Source: an uncultured Eubacteriales bacterium
Lineage (GTDB): Bacteria > Bacillota > Clostridia > Christensenellales > Aristaeellaceae
DNA: 64,000 nt
Assembly: GCA_902761755.1 (NCBI GenBank)
Contig: CACWLP010000005.1
Span: forward strand, 37,352-101,351
Reading direction: 5' to 3'
Numbering within the stretch: position 1 is the stretch's first letter; every line of letters begins with the position of its first letter. Shown one piece after another: positions 27,950 to 36,236 of this stretch. The notes beneath the pieces are model-generated. The model worked only from the letters and a program-made list of their open reading frames with translations, ran no database searches and had not been told where the DNA came from. The position numbers and the translations under genes were made by a program.

Positions 27950-29221
27950 TTACTCGATGGCCGCCGAAGCTACGATGGCCTCCGCCATGCCCACGGCCGC
28001 TTCTCCCGTGAACAGCAGCGCCATGGCCGTGCGGCCGCTGCCGATCAGGTAGAAGGCCATCGGCCCGGCGTCCAGCTGCCCGCGGATCACCGCCGTGTTC
28101 CAGTCCCCCGCCGTTTCCATCACGGCGTTGGGCTCCACCTTGGTGGATTTGGGCAGGGCCTGGGCCGCGATGGGCACGGCGAGCTCGTCGGAATAATCAA
28201 AATCCAGGCTGTAGGTCCGGGCCATGATAAGGTTGTTTTTATCCTCGGGATCAATGAACACCACGCCCACGCTCGCTTCCTGAACGGCGTACGCTTCCGG
28301 ATAATCCAGGGAATAGCCCGCGCCCTGCCAGCGGCGGAAGCCCGCGCCGCCGTCCTGCGTTTCGCTGCCCAGCAGCGTCACGGTGGAAAGCAGCGCGTCC
28401 TCCATGGGGATGGCCTCATCCCCGATAAACGTGAAGGATACCAGGTGCCTGTCCCCCGACAGCGTGGTCATCACCAGGTCCTGCCCGGTGGCCCGCCAGG
28501 TGCCCAGGGCGCGGAAGCCCCGCATATCGCCCACCTGCTTCATTTCGTAGGCGCCGTTCAGCGTCAGGTTCTTTCCCTTCGCCTCCTGCTTTTCCAGGCT
28601 GTATTCCGCGATGGTTTTTTCGATGGCCACCGCGTCGGTTTCCCGGTCGCCGGTATAGCTGACGAGATCGGAAATCATCGCGGCGACGATCACGGCGCTG
28701 TCGGTGCCCGTGATCTCCAGAATGATGCTGCCGTCGTAGGCAACGCCGCACTTCCAGGCCGCGGGATACCGGAAGCTGATGACCGCGTCGGCGTACTCGG
28801 CGGTTTCCCCCATGTCCACGGCAGCCGCTTCCTCCGTAACCCGCTCGCACCGGGCGATATAGGAATAGGTGCGGCCGTTGGGGAAGGTAGTGGTGATATC
28901 CAGCACCAGCACGCCGTCCTCCAGCGCCCAGGTGCCCGCCACGCTGCCCAGGCTGCTGGTGGCGGGGATATCCACGGAGAAGGTGCTGTCCGAGCTGGAA
29001 ACGGTGAAGGGATAGCTTTCCCGGTAGCCCGCCTGCTCGAACGTGTATTGGCCGGAGCCGTCTGCGTTGATTTCCGCCGTCAGGTCAATGGACGGGCCGC
29101 CATTTTTTGGGGTGCCGGTTCCCTGCCATTTCCCCGCCAGCTCCCGGGGGATCTCCGCCACGGCGGGAACACAGCAGAGCAGGATCGCCAGGACCGTCAG
29201 GATGGATAACGTCTTTTTCAT
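27950..29221 (-). CDS. secreted protein, lipocalin-like N-terminus and two PsbP-like repeats
   Basis: The 423-residue product has a signal peptide ending in AVA at residues 20-22. An N-terminal beta-barrel-like part opens with ELAGKWQGTGTP and recalls the lipocalin-like domains of the large protein at 12134. Two later segments (ISFRYPAAWK near 169; YSLDYPEAYAV near 308) look like related alpha-beta repeats of the PsbP/Mog1 type. No catalytic residues are evident. AAGGAAGGAG precedes the ATG. Role unknown. Confidence 0.72.
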   Translation of the reverse strand: MKKTLSILTVLAILLCCVPAVAEIPRELAGKWQGTGTPKNGGPSIDLTAEINADGSGQYTFEQAGYRESYPFTVSSSDSTFSVDIPATSSLGSVAGTWALEDGVLVLDITTTFPNGRTYSYIARCERVTEEAAAVDMGETAEYADAVISFRYPAAWKCGVAYDGSIILEITGTDSAVIVAAMISDLVSYTGDRETDAVAIEKTIAEYSLEKQEAKGKNLTLNGAYEMKQVGDMRGFRALGTWRATGQDLVMTTLSGDRHLVSFTFIGDEAIPMEDALLSTVTLLGSETQDGGAGFRRWQGAGYSLDYPEAYAVQEASVGVVFIDPEDKNNLIMARTYSLDFDYSDELAVPIAAQALPKSTKVEPNAVMETAGDWNTAVIRGQLDAGPMAFYLIGSGRTAMALLFTGEAAVGMAEAIVASAAIE

Positions 29222-29364
29222 CTATTTCTCCTTCCTTATTTGCCGCCCGATCGGGGGGGATTGTTTTGCCGCGGCGCAGCCGCATTTTTCCCAGTTTATA
29301 TAATTTTTCTCCCCGCGGTTTTTATTTCCTTCTTTTTCCATCAAATTTGTGGGCAAATTTCGGT

Positions 29365-30096
29365 TTATTCCGCCTGTATTCCTCCGCCGGCCCGGGCGCA
29401 TCCGCCCCTTTCCTGCCGCGCCGCGATCCACCGGATGCCCCGGGCCAGCCGCGCCCCGGCATCCTGGAAATGGCCGCCTGCGTTCATTTCCAGCACCGTT
29501 TCCACCCCGCGCTCCCGAAGCAGTTGCTCAAACCGCCGCGTTTCGTCCTCCACCCTCCGCAGCAGCGGATGAGCCGACCGCTTTTCCCTATCGCCCAGGG
29601 AAAGATAGACCCACCGGGGCTTTTTCACAAACGCGTGCCGGGCCGCAAACTCGGAAAACCCCGGATACCACAGGGATCCGGAGGCGCTGACCGCGCCGTC
29701 GAAAGCGTCCGTCCGGTACAGGGCGTACAGCGCGAACAGCCCCGCCAGGGAATACCCCGCCAGGTACGCGCCCGCCGGCGCCGCGCCCAGCGCTTCCCGG
29801 ACCGCAGGCAGGGCCTTGCCCGCAAGGATTTCCAGGAAAGCGTCCGCCCCGCCGGAAAACGCCTCATCCCCTCTCCGCAGCGCCGGAGCGGGCCAGGGGG
29901 ACAGATCCCTGTTCCAATCCAGCTCCTCCACGGCGGCCAGGGAAAAGCCGGCGCCGGCCAAAGACGGCCCCCTCTCCTCCCCGCCGCCGCACAGCAGCAC
30001 CAGCGGCGCGCCTTTTTCCGCCGCCGGATACAGGCCGATCCGCCTGCCCGCGATCTGCAGCGTTTCCACGTCCTTCACCTTCTTTTCCGCAGGCAA
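29365..30096 (-). CDS. alpha/beta-hydrolase, esterase family
   Basis: This 243-residue cytoplasmic hydrolase has the nucleophile elbow GYSLAG (Ser near residue 113) and a late His in AGGHFQD that completes a Ser-Asp-His triad of the IroE/Fes-type esterase family. The substrate is unknown. The start is uncertain: TTG at 30096 directly after the acylphosphatase stop, or GTG codons a few residues in. The adjacency of zero nucleotides suggests translational coupling with the acylphosphatase gene. Confidence 0.75.
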   Translation of the reverse strand: MPAEKKVKDVETLQIAGRRIGLYPAAEKGAPLVLLCGGGEERGPSLAGAGFSLAAVEELDWNRDLSPWPAPALRRGDEAFSGGADAFLEILAGKALPAVREALGAAPAGAYLAGYSLAGLFALYALYRTDAFDGAVSASGSLWYPGFSEFAARHAFVKKPRWVYLSLGDREKRSAHPLLRRVEDETRRFEQLLRERGVETVLEMNAGGHFQDAGARLARGIRWIAARQERGGCARAGGGIQAE

Positions 30097-30393
30097 TCAC
30101 GCATTTTCCCCTTCCCGCCGCACCCGGAAGCCGCTTTCCCGGCTCACCGGATCGATGGGAAGGATCTCCGTGCGTTCGATGTGGATGTGGGGCTGGCTTT
30201 TCAGCCGAATCACCAGCTGCCGCAGCGCCGCAGCCCTACCCTGGGCCTCCACCGCCACCCGGCCGTCCTGCAGGTTCCGCACCCAGCCGGTCAGTCCCAG
30301 CGCCCGCGCCAGATAAAGCGCGGTATAGCGGAAACCCACGCGCTGCACATGGCCGGAAAACAGGATGCGCCATCGCGTCTGCGCCGTTTTCAC
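30097..30393 (-). CDS. acyP: acylphosphatase
   Basis: This 98-residue enzyme hydrolyses carboxyl-phosphate bonds such as acetyl phosphate. The catalytic loop is FSGHVQRVGFRYTA (Arg near residue 22) followed by GLTGWVRNLQDGRVAVEAQG, in which the Asn is catalytic. The start is GTG at 30393 with GAGGAGG about 4 nt upstream. It directly precedes the esterase gene and is separated from ptsI by a strong hairpin. Confidence 0.93.
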   Translation of the reverse strand: MKTAQTRWRILFSGHVQRVGFRYTALYLARALGLTGWVRNLQDGRVAVEAQGRAAALRQLVIRLKSQPHIHIERTEILPIDPVSRESGFRVRREGENA

Positions 30394-30411
30394 AGTTCCT
30401 CCTCACAGCAA

Positions 30412-30447
30412 TTTCCCGCCCGGAGCACGATCGCTCCGGGCGGGAAA
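30412..30447. repeat. strong symmetric hairpin between ptsI and acyP
   Basis: TTTCCCGCCCGGAGC pairs with its exact complement around ACGATC. There is no T run after the stem on the minus strand, so it may stabilise or partly stop the pts message. Confidence 0.7.
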
Positions 30448-30463
30448 AAATGGTTTTCAGCCG

Positions 30464-32143
30464 TTACAGGTCGTTTTCGTCGCTGAGCAGCTCTGCCAGC
30501 ACCTTTTCCTTCACCTGGGAAACGTCCGTCTCCCGGATCTTCTGCCGCAGGGGCAGCACGGACCGGGGGGACACGCTCAGCTCGTCGATGCCGATGGAGA
30601 GGAAGGTCTCCGTCAGCGTAAGATCCGCCCCCAGTTCGCCGCAGATGCCCACCCATACGCCGTTCTTATGAGCGTTGTCGCACACCATTTTCAGGGCGCG
30701 GAGCACCGCCGGGTGATGGGGATTGTAGAACCTGCCCAGATCGGCGTTCTGCCGGTCGCAGGCCAGGGTGTACTGGGTCAGGTCGTTGGTGCCGCAGGAG
30801 AAGAAATCCACCACCTTGGCCAGCCGGTCGCTCATGAGCACGGCGGCGGGGGTTTCGATCATGATGCCGATCTCCACGTCCTCGCTGAAGGGGATGCCTT
30901 CCTCCGTCAGCTCCTTCTTCACCCGTTCGCACATCTTCCTTGCTTCCTTCACCTCCCACACGCTGGTGACCATGGGGAACATGATGCCCAGCTTCCCGTA
31001 GGCGCTGGCCCGGTACAGGGCGCGCAGCTGGGTGTGGAAGATCTCGGGCCGGTTCAGGCAGATGCGCAGGGCGCGGTTGCCCAGGGCGGGGTTTTCTTCC
31101 TTGGGCAGATTGAAATAGCCGATCTGCTTGTCCGCGCCGATGTCCAGGGTGCGGATCACCACTTCCCTGCCGCCCATGTCGCTGAGCACTTTCTTGTACG
31201 CCTCGAACTGATAATCCTCGGTGGGATAATCGTCGCAGTTGAGATAAAGAAATTCGCTGCGGAACAGGCCCACCCCGCCGGCGTCGTTGCCCAGCACGGC
31301 GGCCACGTCGTCCGGGGAGCCGATGTTGCAGTAGACGCGGATGCTCTGCCCGTCCAGAGTTTCGTTGGGCTGGCCTTTGAGCTTCTCCAGCAGCTCCCGC
31401 TGCCGCTTCTGCTCCTCCATTTTCTTGAGCAGACGGCCCCGGGTGTCGGCGTCGGCGTCGATGACCACGCTGCCTGTGCTGCCGTCGATGATGAGCTCCC
31501 GGCCCTCGTATTCGGGCTTCAGCTGATCCCCCACGCCAATGATCGCGGGGATGCCCATGGTGCGGGCCAGGATGGCGGTGTGGGAGGAGCCGGAGCCGCC
31601 CTCGGTGACGAAGCCCAGGATCTTGCTCTTATCCAGCTGCACCGTTTCGCTGGGGGCCAGGTCGTCCGCCGCCAGGATCACGGGCACCGGGGAGTCGATG
31701 CCCCCCTGGGCCACGCCGGTGAGCGCCGCGATGATGCGGCCGGACACGTCCTTCACGTCCGCGGCCCGGGCCTGGAAGTAAGGATCGTCCATGGCGGCAA
31801 ACATTTCGGCAAACTGGGCGGCGGTATCGGTGACGGCGGCTTCCGCGTTCAGTTTGTTTTCCTGGATGGCGGTTTGGATGGCTTCTTCGTATTCCATATC
31901 CTCCGCCATCATCTGGTGGGTTTCAAACAGCAGCGCCGCTTCGTCGCCTGCTTCGGCCCGGGCCTTTTCCGCCAGTTCGCCCAGCTGGGCGATGGCCTTT
32001 TCCTGGGCGGCCTTGAACCGCGCCCACTCCGCCTCCGCATCCTCCACTTCGTAGCGGCGGATGGTGGATTTGGCGCGCTGATAATAGTACAGCGGGCCGA
32101 TGGCCACGCCGGTGGATACGCCCTTGCCCTGAATGGAAATCAT
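30464..32143 (-). CDS. ptsI: PTS enzyme I (phosphoenolpyruvate-protein phosphotransferase)
   Basis: Enzyme I takes phosphate from PEP on a His and passes it to HPr, feeding all PTS permeases. The 559-residue product has the phospho-His signature GGSGSSHTAILAR near residue 186 and the PEP-binding C-terminal motif DFFSCGTNDLTQYTL with GICGELG. Length is slightly short of the usual 570. AGAGGAGG precedes the ATG. It lies downstream of ptsH on the minus strand, with a terminator-like hairpin in between. Confidence 0.97.
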   Translation of the reverse strand: MISIQGKGVSTGVAIGPLYYYQRAKSTIRRYEVEDAEAEWARFKAAQEKAIAQLGELAEKARAEAGDEAALLFETHQMMAEDMEYEEAIQTAIQENKLNAEAAVTDTAAQFAEMFAAMDDPYFQARAADVKDVSGRIIAALTGVAQGGIDSPVPVILAADDLAPSETVQLDKSKILGFVTEGGSGSSHTAILARTMGIPAIIGVGDQLKPEYEGRELIIDGSTGSVVIDADADTRGRLLKKMEEQKRQRELLEKLKGQPNETLDGQSIRVYCNIGSPDDVAAVLGNDAGGVGLFRSEFLYLNCDDYPTEDYQFEAYKKVLSDMGGREVVIRTLDIGADKQIGYFNLPKEENPALGNRALRICLNRPEIFHTQLRALYRASAYGKLGIMFPMVTSVWEVKEARKMCERVKKELTEEGIPFSEDVEIGIMIETPAAVLMSDRLAKVVDFFSCGTNDLTQYTLACDRQNADLGRFYNPHHPAVLRALKMVCDNAHKNGVWVGICGELGADLTLTETFLSIGIDELSVSPRSVLPLRQKIRETDVSQVKEKVLAELLSDENDL

Positions 32144-32171
32144 ATCGTTTCCTCCTCTATGCTGAAAACAA

Positions 32172-32200
32172 ACGGCTGTCCCGCAGGCAGCCGTTTTTGT
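32172..32200 (-). terminator. attenuator-like hairpin between ptsH and ptsI
   Basis: ACGGCTG and CAGCCGT arms; on the minus strand the stem runs into TTGTTTTC. It can act as a partial terminator that sets the HPr to enzyme I ratio. Confidence 0.6.
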
Positions 32201-32209
32201 GTGATCCCG

Positions 32210-32467
32210 TTACAGATTGGCCTTGAAGAATTCCTCGATGGCAGCGGCGGCGGTATCCTCGTCCGCGCCCTCCACGGTGACCTTCACGGTGTCGCCCTGC
32301 TTGATGCCCATGCCCATCAGGGCCATGAGCTTCAGGGCGTTAACGGCCTTTTCGCCTTTGATCACGGTGACGGTGGAGGCGTACTTCTTGATTTCCTTGA
32401 CCAGCACGCCGGCGGGACGGGCATGGATGCCCACGGGATCGGTGATGGTGTACTCAAAAGATTTCAT
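32210..32467 (-). CDS. ptsH: phosphocarrier protein HPr with Lys at position 46
   Basis: HPr relays phosphate from enzyme I to the EIIA domains. The 85-residue product has the active-site GIHARPA with His15. The regulatory site that HPr kinase phosphorylates in Firmicutes (Ser46) is Lys here: the block reads VNALKLMALMGMGI against the usual VNxKSIMGxMSLGI. This HPr therefore cannot make P-Ser-HPr at that position, although transport function should be intact. TAGGAGG precedes the ATG. Confidence 0.95.
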   Translation of the reverse strand: MKSFEYTITDPVGIHARPAGVLVKEIKKYASTVTVIKGEKAVNALKLMALMGMGIKQGDTVKVTVEGADEDTAAAAIEEFFKANL

Positions 32468-32527
32468 GTTTTTTCCTCCTATTTCTCTCTTCCGCTTTCA
32501 CGGAATAAATTACATTGATGCAGTCCG

Positions 32528-32581
32528 AAAAAGGGGCCGGGAGAGCCGTTCTTCCGCATTCGGATAGCGGCTCTCCCGGGC
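32528..32581 (-). terminator. terminator after the PTS EIIBCA gene
   Basis: On the minus strand a 12-14-bp stem (CCGGGAGAGCCG with CGGCTCTCCCGG) is followed by CCCCTTTTTC. It separates EIIBCA from ptsH. Confidence 0.78.
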
Positions 32582-32591
32582 GGCCCGTCCG

Positions 32592-34808
32592 TTACCGGGC
32601 GCCGCACTCCACGTTTTCCATATCCTCGGAATTGGTGAGCAGCACGGCCACGGTGTCGCTGTATCCGGCGGCCTTGATCTTTTCCCGGTCAAAGAGGATC
32701 AGGGGCTGGCCGGCCTTCACTGCGTCGCCTTCCTTCACCAGGCAGGTAAAGCCGTCGCCTTTCATATTCACGGTGTCCACGCCCACGTGGATCAGCATTT
32801 CCATGCCGTTGGCCTCAATGCCCACGGCGTGCTGGCTTTCCGCCACGGAGGAAACGGTGCCGTCGAAGGGGGCCACCACCTTGTCGTCGCTGGGCTGGAT
32901 GCCCACGCCGTCCCCCAGGACGCCGGAGGCGAAGGTATCGTCCGGAATCTCCTCCCGGGCAATCACGGTGCCCTTCACGGGCTGCAGCACGGTGCCGGCG
33001 GCGCAGCGGATCACGCTGACGGAAGGCACTTCGATTTCAGGCGCTTCCGGCGCGGGAGCGGGAGCTTCCGCGGCCGCCGCGGGCTGCTCTTCCTTCCAGA
33101 TGATCCAGGTCAGCGCAAAGGCGATGCCCGCGGCGATCAGAAGCTCCACGATGTACATGAAGGTATTGTTCACCGCCGGGATGCCGGGGATGCCGGTGAC
33201 GCCGTAGGTGGTGGCGCCGAAGGCCGCCAAGCCGTCAGAGCTGCGCAGGAACGTGGCAAACAGGGAGCCTGCCGCGCCGCCGATCATGCCGCAGATGAAG
33301 GGCTTCATGAAGCGGAAGTTGATACCGAAGATGGCGGGTTCCGTGATGCCCAGGGACGCGGAGAGCGAGGAGGGCAGCGCCACGGACTTGGTCTTCTGGT
33401 TATGCACCTTGAGCGCTACCGCAATACAGGCACCGAACTGGGCAAAGTTGGCGGCAGAGGCAATGGGCATCCAGGTGTTGACGCCGGAGGATGCGATCAT
33501 GCCGGCCTCAATCACGTTGTACATGTGGTGCAGGCCCATGACCACGGTCCAGGGATAAATCGCGCCCATGATCGCGGCGCCGATACCGCCGGTCTTGGTG
33601 ACCAGCCATTCCGCGCCGCTCAACACCCAGTTTTCAACCACCGAGAAGATGGGCCCGATGATCAGGAACGCGGCGAACGCCGTGACCAGCACGGTGCACA
33701 GCGGCGTCACGAACAGGTCGATCATTTCGGGTACGATCTTGTGCAGCTTCTTTTCGATGAAGCACATGAACAGCACGGCCAGGATTACGGGGATCACGTG
33801 GCCCTGATAGCCGCTCTGGGCAATGCCGATGTCGCCGAACAGATTCCATTTCTGGATCTCGATCCCGTTCTTGCCGATTTTGCGCTCCGGATTCGTGTCG
33901 GAATTGATGTGATCCCACACGCTGTAGGATAGACTGATGGTTTCATTTTCACGCTTGACGGTGGCCAGGTTATTCAGCAGCGCGGGCGCGATCTTGCCGT
34001 CCGGCTCGGTTCCGTCAAAGGTGTCCAGCATCAGGAGATAGGCGTCGCTTCCGCCGCCGGGCAGACTCGCTTTTTCTGCCTCCGTGAGGCCGTCCACGTA
34101 CACCTGTTTTCCGTCAACTTCGATTTTGAGCCTGTCTGCGTTCAGCGCATCCTGAACATATTCAATGGGGATCGGCTCGTTGAATTTCAGCGCAACTTCC
34201 TTGACGTTGCCGGCGTTCCAGGCGTTGAGCAGGGCGGGATGCACCAGCATCAGGCCGATGACCGCGCCCAGGAACACGTTGCCGCCGAACACCCGGGCGG
34301 CGGAAATGGCCACCAGCACGGGCAGCAGGGCAAAGGCGGTGTTGGCCACCAGGTCCAGGAAGGAGAACCAGCCGGTGCCGGCGAAGGCGGGCCAGAATTT
34401 CGGGATAGCTTCCACCAGGCCCATCATCAGGCCCGAGGCCACGATGGCGGGCAGGATGGGCACGAAGATGTCGCCGGGGGTTTTCAGGATTTTCTTCCAC
34501 CAGGGCATTTTGGAAGCCGCCGCCGCCTTCACGTCGTCCTTCGTGGCGGCGGAAGCGCCGGTGACGGAGAGGAATTCGTCGTACACCTTGTTGACGGTGC
34601 CGGTGCCGATGATGAGCTGCAATTGGCCGTTGCTCTCAAACATGCCTTTGACGCCGTCGATTTCTTCCAGGGCTTTCTTGTTGACCTTTCCGTTGTCCGC
34701 GATCACCAGGCGCAGCCGGGTGGCGCAGTGGGCCGCGCTGATGACGTTGGCGCCGCCGCCGATGTTGGCGGCGATCTGCTCAGCGCATTTCCGGTAGTCC
34801 AGAGCCAT
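32592..34808 (-). CDS. PTS transporter subunit EIIBCA, sucrose/beta-glucoside family, with loop insertion
   Basis: This 738-residue membrane permease imports and phosphorylates a sugar. EIIB (1-90) has the phospho-Cys28 in SAAHCATRL. EIIC (about 105-570) has GITEPAIFG near 487-495. A Pro/Ala linker leads to EIIA (about 600-738) with the phospho-His674 in LIHVGVDTV. Between NAWNAGN (about 201) and FGDIGIA (about 324) lies a hydrophilic insert of about 115 residues that usual members lack. Sucrose is suggested by the neighbouring fructokinase and GH13 genes; beta-glucosides are possible. GGGGGG precedes the ATG. Confidence 0.92.
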   Translation of the reverse strand: MALDYRKCAEQIAANIGGGANVISAAHCATRLRLVIADNGKVNKKALEEIDGVKGMFESNGQLQLIIGTGTVNKVYDEFLSVTGASAATKDDVKAAAASKMPWWKKILKTPGDIFVPILPAIVASGLMMGLVEAIPKFWPAFAGTGWFSFLDLVANTAFALLPVLVAISAARVFGGNVFLGAVIGLMLVHPALLNAWNAGNVKEVALKFNEPIPIEYVQDALNADRLKIEVDGKQVYVDGLTEAEKASLPGGGSDAYLLMLDTFDGTEPDGKIAPALLNNLATVKRENETISLSYSVWDHINSDTNPERKIGKNGIEIQKWNLFGDIGIAQSGYQGHVIPVILAVLFMCFIEKKLHKIVPEMIDLFVTPLCTVLVTAFAAFLIIGPIFSVVENWVLSGAEWLVTKTGGIGAAIMGAIYPWTVVMGLHHMYNVIEAGMIASSGVNTWMPIASAANFAQFGACIAVALKVHNQKTKSVALPSSLSASLGITEPAIFGINFRFMKPFICGMIGGAAGSLFATFLRSSDGLAAFGATTYGVTGIPGIPAVNNTFMYIVELLIAAGIAFALTWIIWKEEQPAAAAEAPAPAPEAPEIEVPSVSVIRCAAGTVLQPVKGTVIAREEIPDDTFASGVLGDGVGIQPSDDKVVAPFDGTVSSVAESQHAVGIEANGMEMLIHVGVDTVNMKGDGFTCLVKEGDAVKAGQPLILFDREKIKAAGYSDTVAVLLTNSEDMENVECGAR

Positions 34809-34865
34809 GCGGTAACCCCCCTTTATTTGGTTGTTTGTTCGTATTGGACCGTTTTTTCACAAATC

Positions 34866-34879
34866 CACCATTCATGGTG
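34866..34879. promoter_or_regulatory. putative operator at the PTS transcription start
   Basis: The palindrome CACCAT-tc-ATGGTG directly abuts the -10 box on the downstream side, covering the expected +1. This placement is typical of a repressor site. Confidence 0.5.
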
Positions 34880-34908
34880 ATTATACAATAGAATCCGCAA
34901 TCCGTAAA
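34880..34908 (-). promoter_or_regulatory. sigma-A promoter of the PTS EIIBCA gene
   Basis: On the minus strand TTTACG (34908-34903), 17 bp and TATAAT (34885-34880). Confidence 0.75.
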
Positions 34909-34942
34909 CAATTATTTTTTTCCTTTTTCTTCCTGACGTTTT

Positions 34943-36178
34943 TTACCGGCGCAGCAGGGCCACGGAAATGTCGTTCACGTTGGTGCCGGTGGGCCCGGTT
35001 TTGATCAGGCCGCCGGTTTTTTCCAGGGCATGGTAAGCGTCGTTGTCCCGGAGCACGTCCTCCGCGGTCATCCCGTATTCCTGAAGCGCCCGGCAGGTAT
35101 CGCCGTCGGCGTAGCCCCCCGCCGCGTCGGTGGGGCCGTCGGTGCCGTCGCTGCCCACGGAAAACACCGCCGCCCCCGTCATGCCGCAGAGCAGGGGCGC
35201 CGCAGCCAGGGCGATCTCCTGATTCCGCCCGCCCAGGTCTTTTCCCGTGACCCGCACCACCGTTTCGCCCCCGGCCAGAAAAGCCAGGCTTTTCCCGTCC
35301 TCCGCATGGGTGCGCAGGATGGAGGATAGAAAGCTGCCCGCGTCCCGGGCCTGGCAGCAGAGCCGGTCCGTCAGCAGCACGGGCTCGTATCCCAGGCCCC
35401 TGCAGGCCTCCGCCGCCGCGGCGCACAGCGCCTTTACGCTGCCCGTCACCTGGGTGTGCACGTTGAAAAGCGCCTTGGGCGTTTCTTCGTCCAGCAGCCG
35501 CCGCGCCCGATCCGTCAGGCGCAGCCCGTATTTTTCCGCCACGCGCCGGGCGTCCGCGCAGGTGCTCCCGTCCGGGCAGGCCGGGCCGGAGGCGATCATA
35601 TCCAGCGGGTCCCCCAGCACGTCCGACAGCACCACCGCTTCCACCCGGGCAGGGGCGCACAGCCGGGCGAACCGCCCGCCCTTGACGGCGCTCAGGCGCT
35701 TGCGGACGGTGTTGATCTCCACGATGTCCGCCCCGCTTCTGAGCAGCTGCTCCGTAATATCCTGTAATTCCCCGCCGGGAATCAGCGGGATTTCAAACAG
35801 GGCGCTGCCGCCGCCGGAAAGCAGGAACAGCACGGTATCCTCTTCCGTCAGCCCGGATACCGTTTCCAGCGCCGCCCGGGTAGCCCGGAAGGAGTTTTCG
35901 TCCGGCACGGGATGGCCCGCCTCATAGCAGGAAAAATTCGCGATGGGGCCCATAACGTGGCCGTACTTGGTGATCACCGCGCCGCTTTCGATGCGGCTGC
36001 CCAGGCAGTCGTACGCCGCTTTCGCCATGCGCCAGGCCGCCTTCCCGGCAGCCACCAGCACCACCCGGCCCGACAGCGCCGCGTTTTCCAGCGCCCGGCG
36101 CACCGCGGCGTCCGGCTGCACGGCGGCGACGGCTGCCCGGACGATCCTGTCCGCATCCGCGCGCATCTGACGGTCCAT
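34943..36178 (-). CDS. glycerate 2-kinase (GckA/MOFRL type)
   Basis: This 411-residue cytoplasmic kinase phosphorylates D-glycerate to 2-phosphoglycerate. It shows VLVAAGKAAWRMAKAA, FLLSGGGSALFE, NTVRKRLSAVKGGRFA, SDVLGDPLDMIASGP, and the C-terminal MOFRL block FLAGGETVVRVTGKDLGGRNQE-like region followed by SVGSDGTDGPTDAAGG. The ATG at 36178 is chosen because GGGAGG is 7 nt upstream. A terminator lies between it and the preceding HAD gene, so it may need its own weak promoter. The link to sugar or uronate breakdown through glycerate is inferred. Confidence 0.92.
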   Translation of the reverse strand: MDRQMRADADRIVRAAVAAVQPDAAVRRALENAALSGRVVLVAAGKAAWRMAKAAYDCLGSRIESGAVITKYGHVMGPIANFSCYEAGHPVPDENSFRATRAALETVSGLTEEDTVLFLLSGGGSALFEIPLIPGGELQDITEQLLRSGADIVEINTVRKRLSAVKGGRFARLCAPARVEAVVLSDVLGDPLDMIASGPACPDGSTCADARRVAEKYGLRLTDRARRLLDEETPKALFNVHTQVTGSVKALCAAAAEACRGLGYEPVLLTDRLCCQARDAGSFLSSILRTHAEDGKSLAFLAGGETVVRVTGKDLGGRNQEIALAAAPLLCGMTGAAVFSVGSDGTDGPTDAAGGYADGDTCRALQEYGMTAEDVLRDNDAYHALEKTGGLIKTGPTGTNVNDISVALLRR

Positions 36179-36191
36179 GGCCTTCCCTCCC

Positions 36192-36221
36192 AAAAAAACG
36201 CGCCGCGCCTGCCGACGCGGC
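36192..36221 (-). terminator. terminator after the HAD phosphatase gene
   Basis: On the minus strand GCCGCG and CGCGGC arms are followed by GCGTTTTTTT. Confidence 0.75.
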
Positions 36222-36236
36222 ACGCTGTGCCTTATT

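Noticed and set aside
32172-32200. A riboswitch or antiterminator site before ptsI
   Set aside because: Only one simple stem is present, with no alternative pairing partner and no RAT-like sequence.
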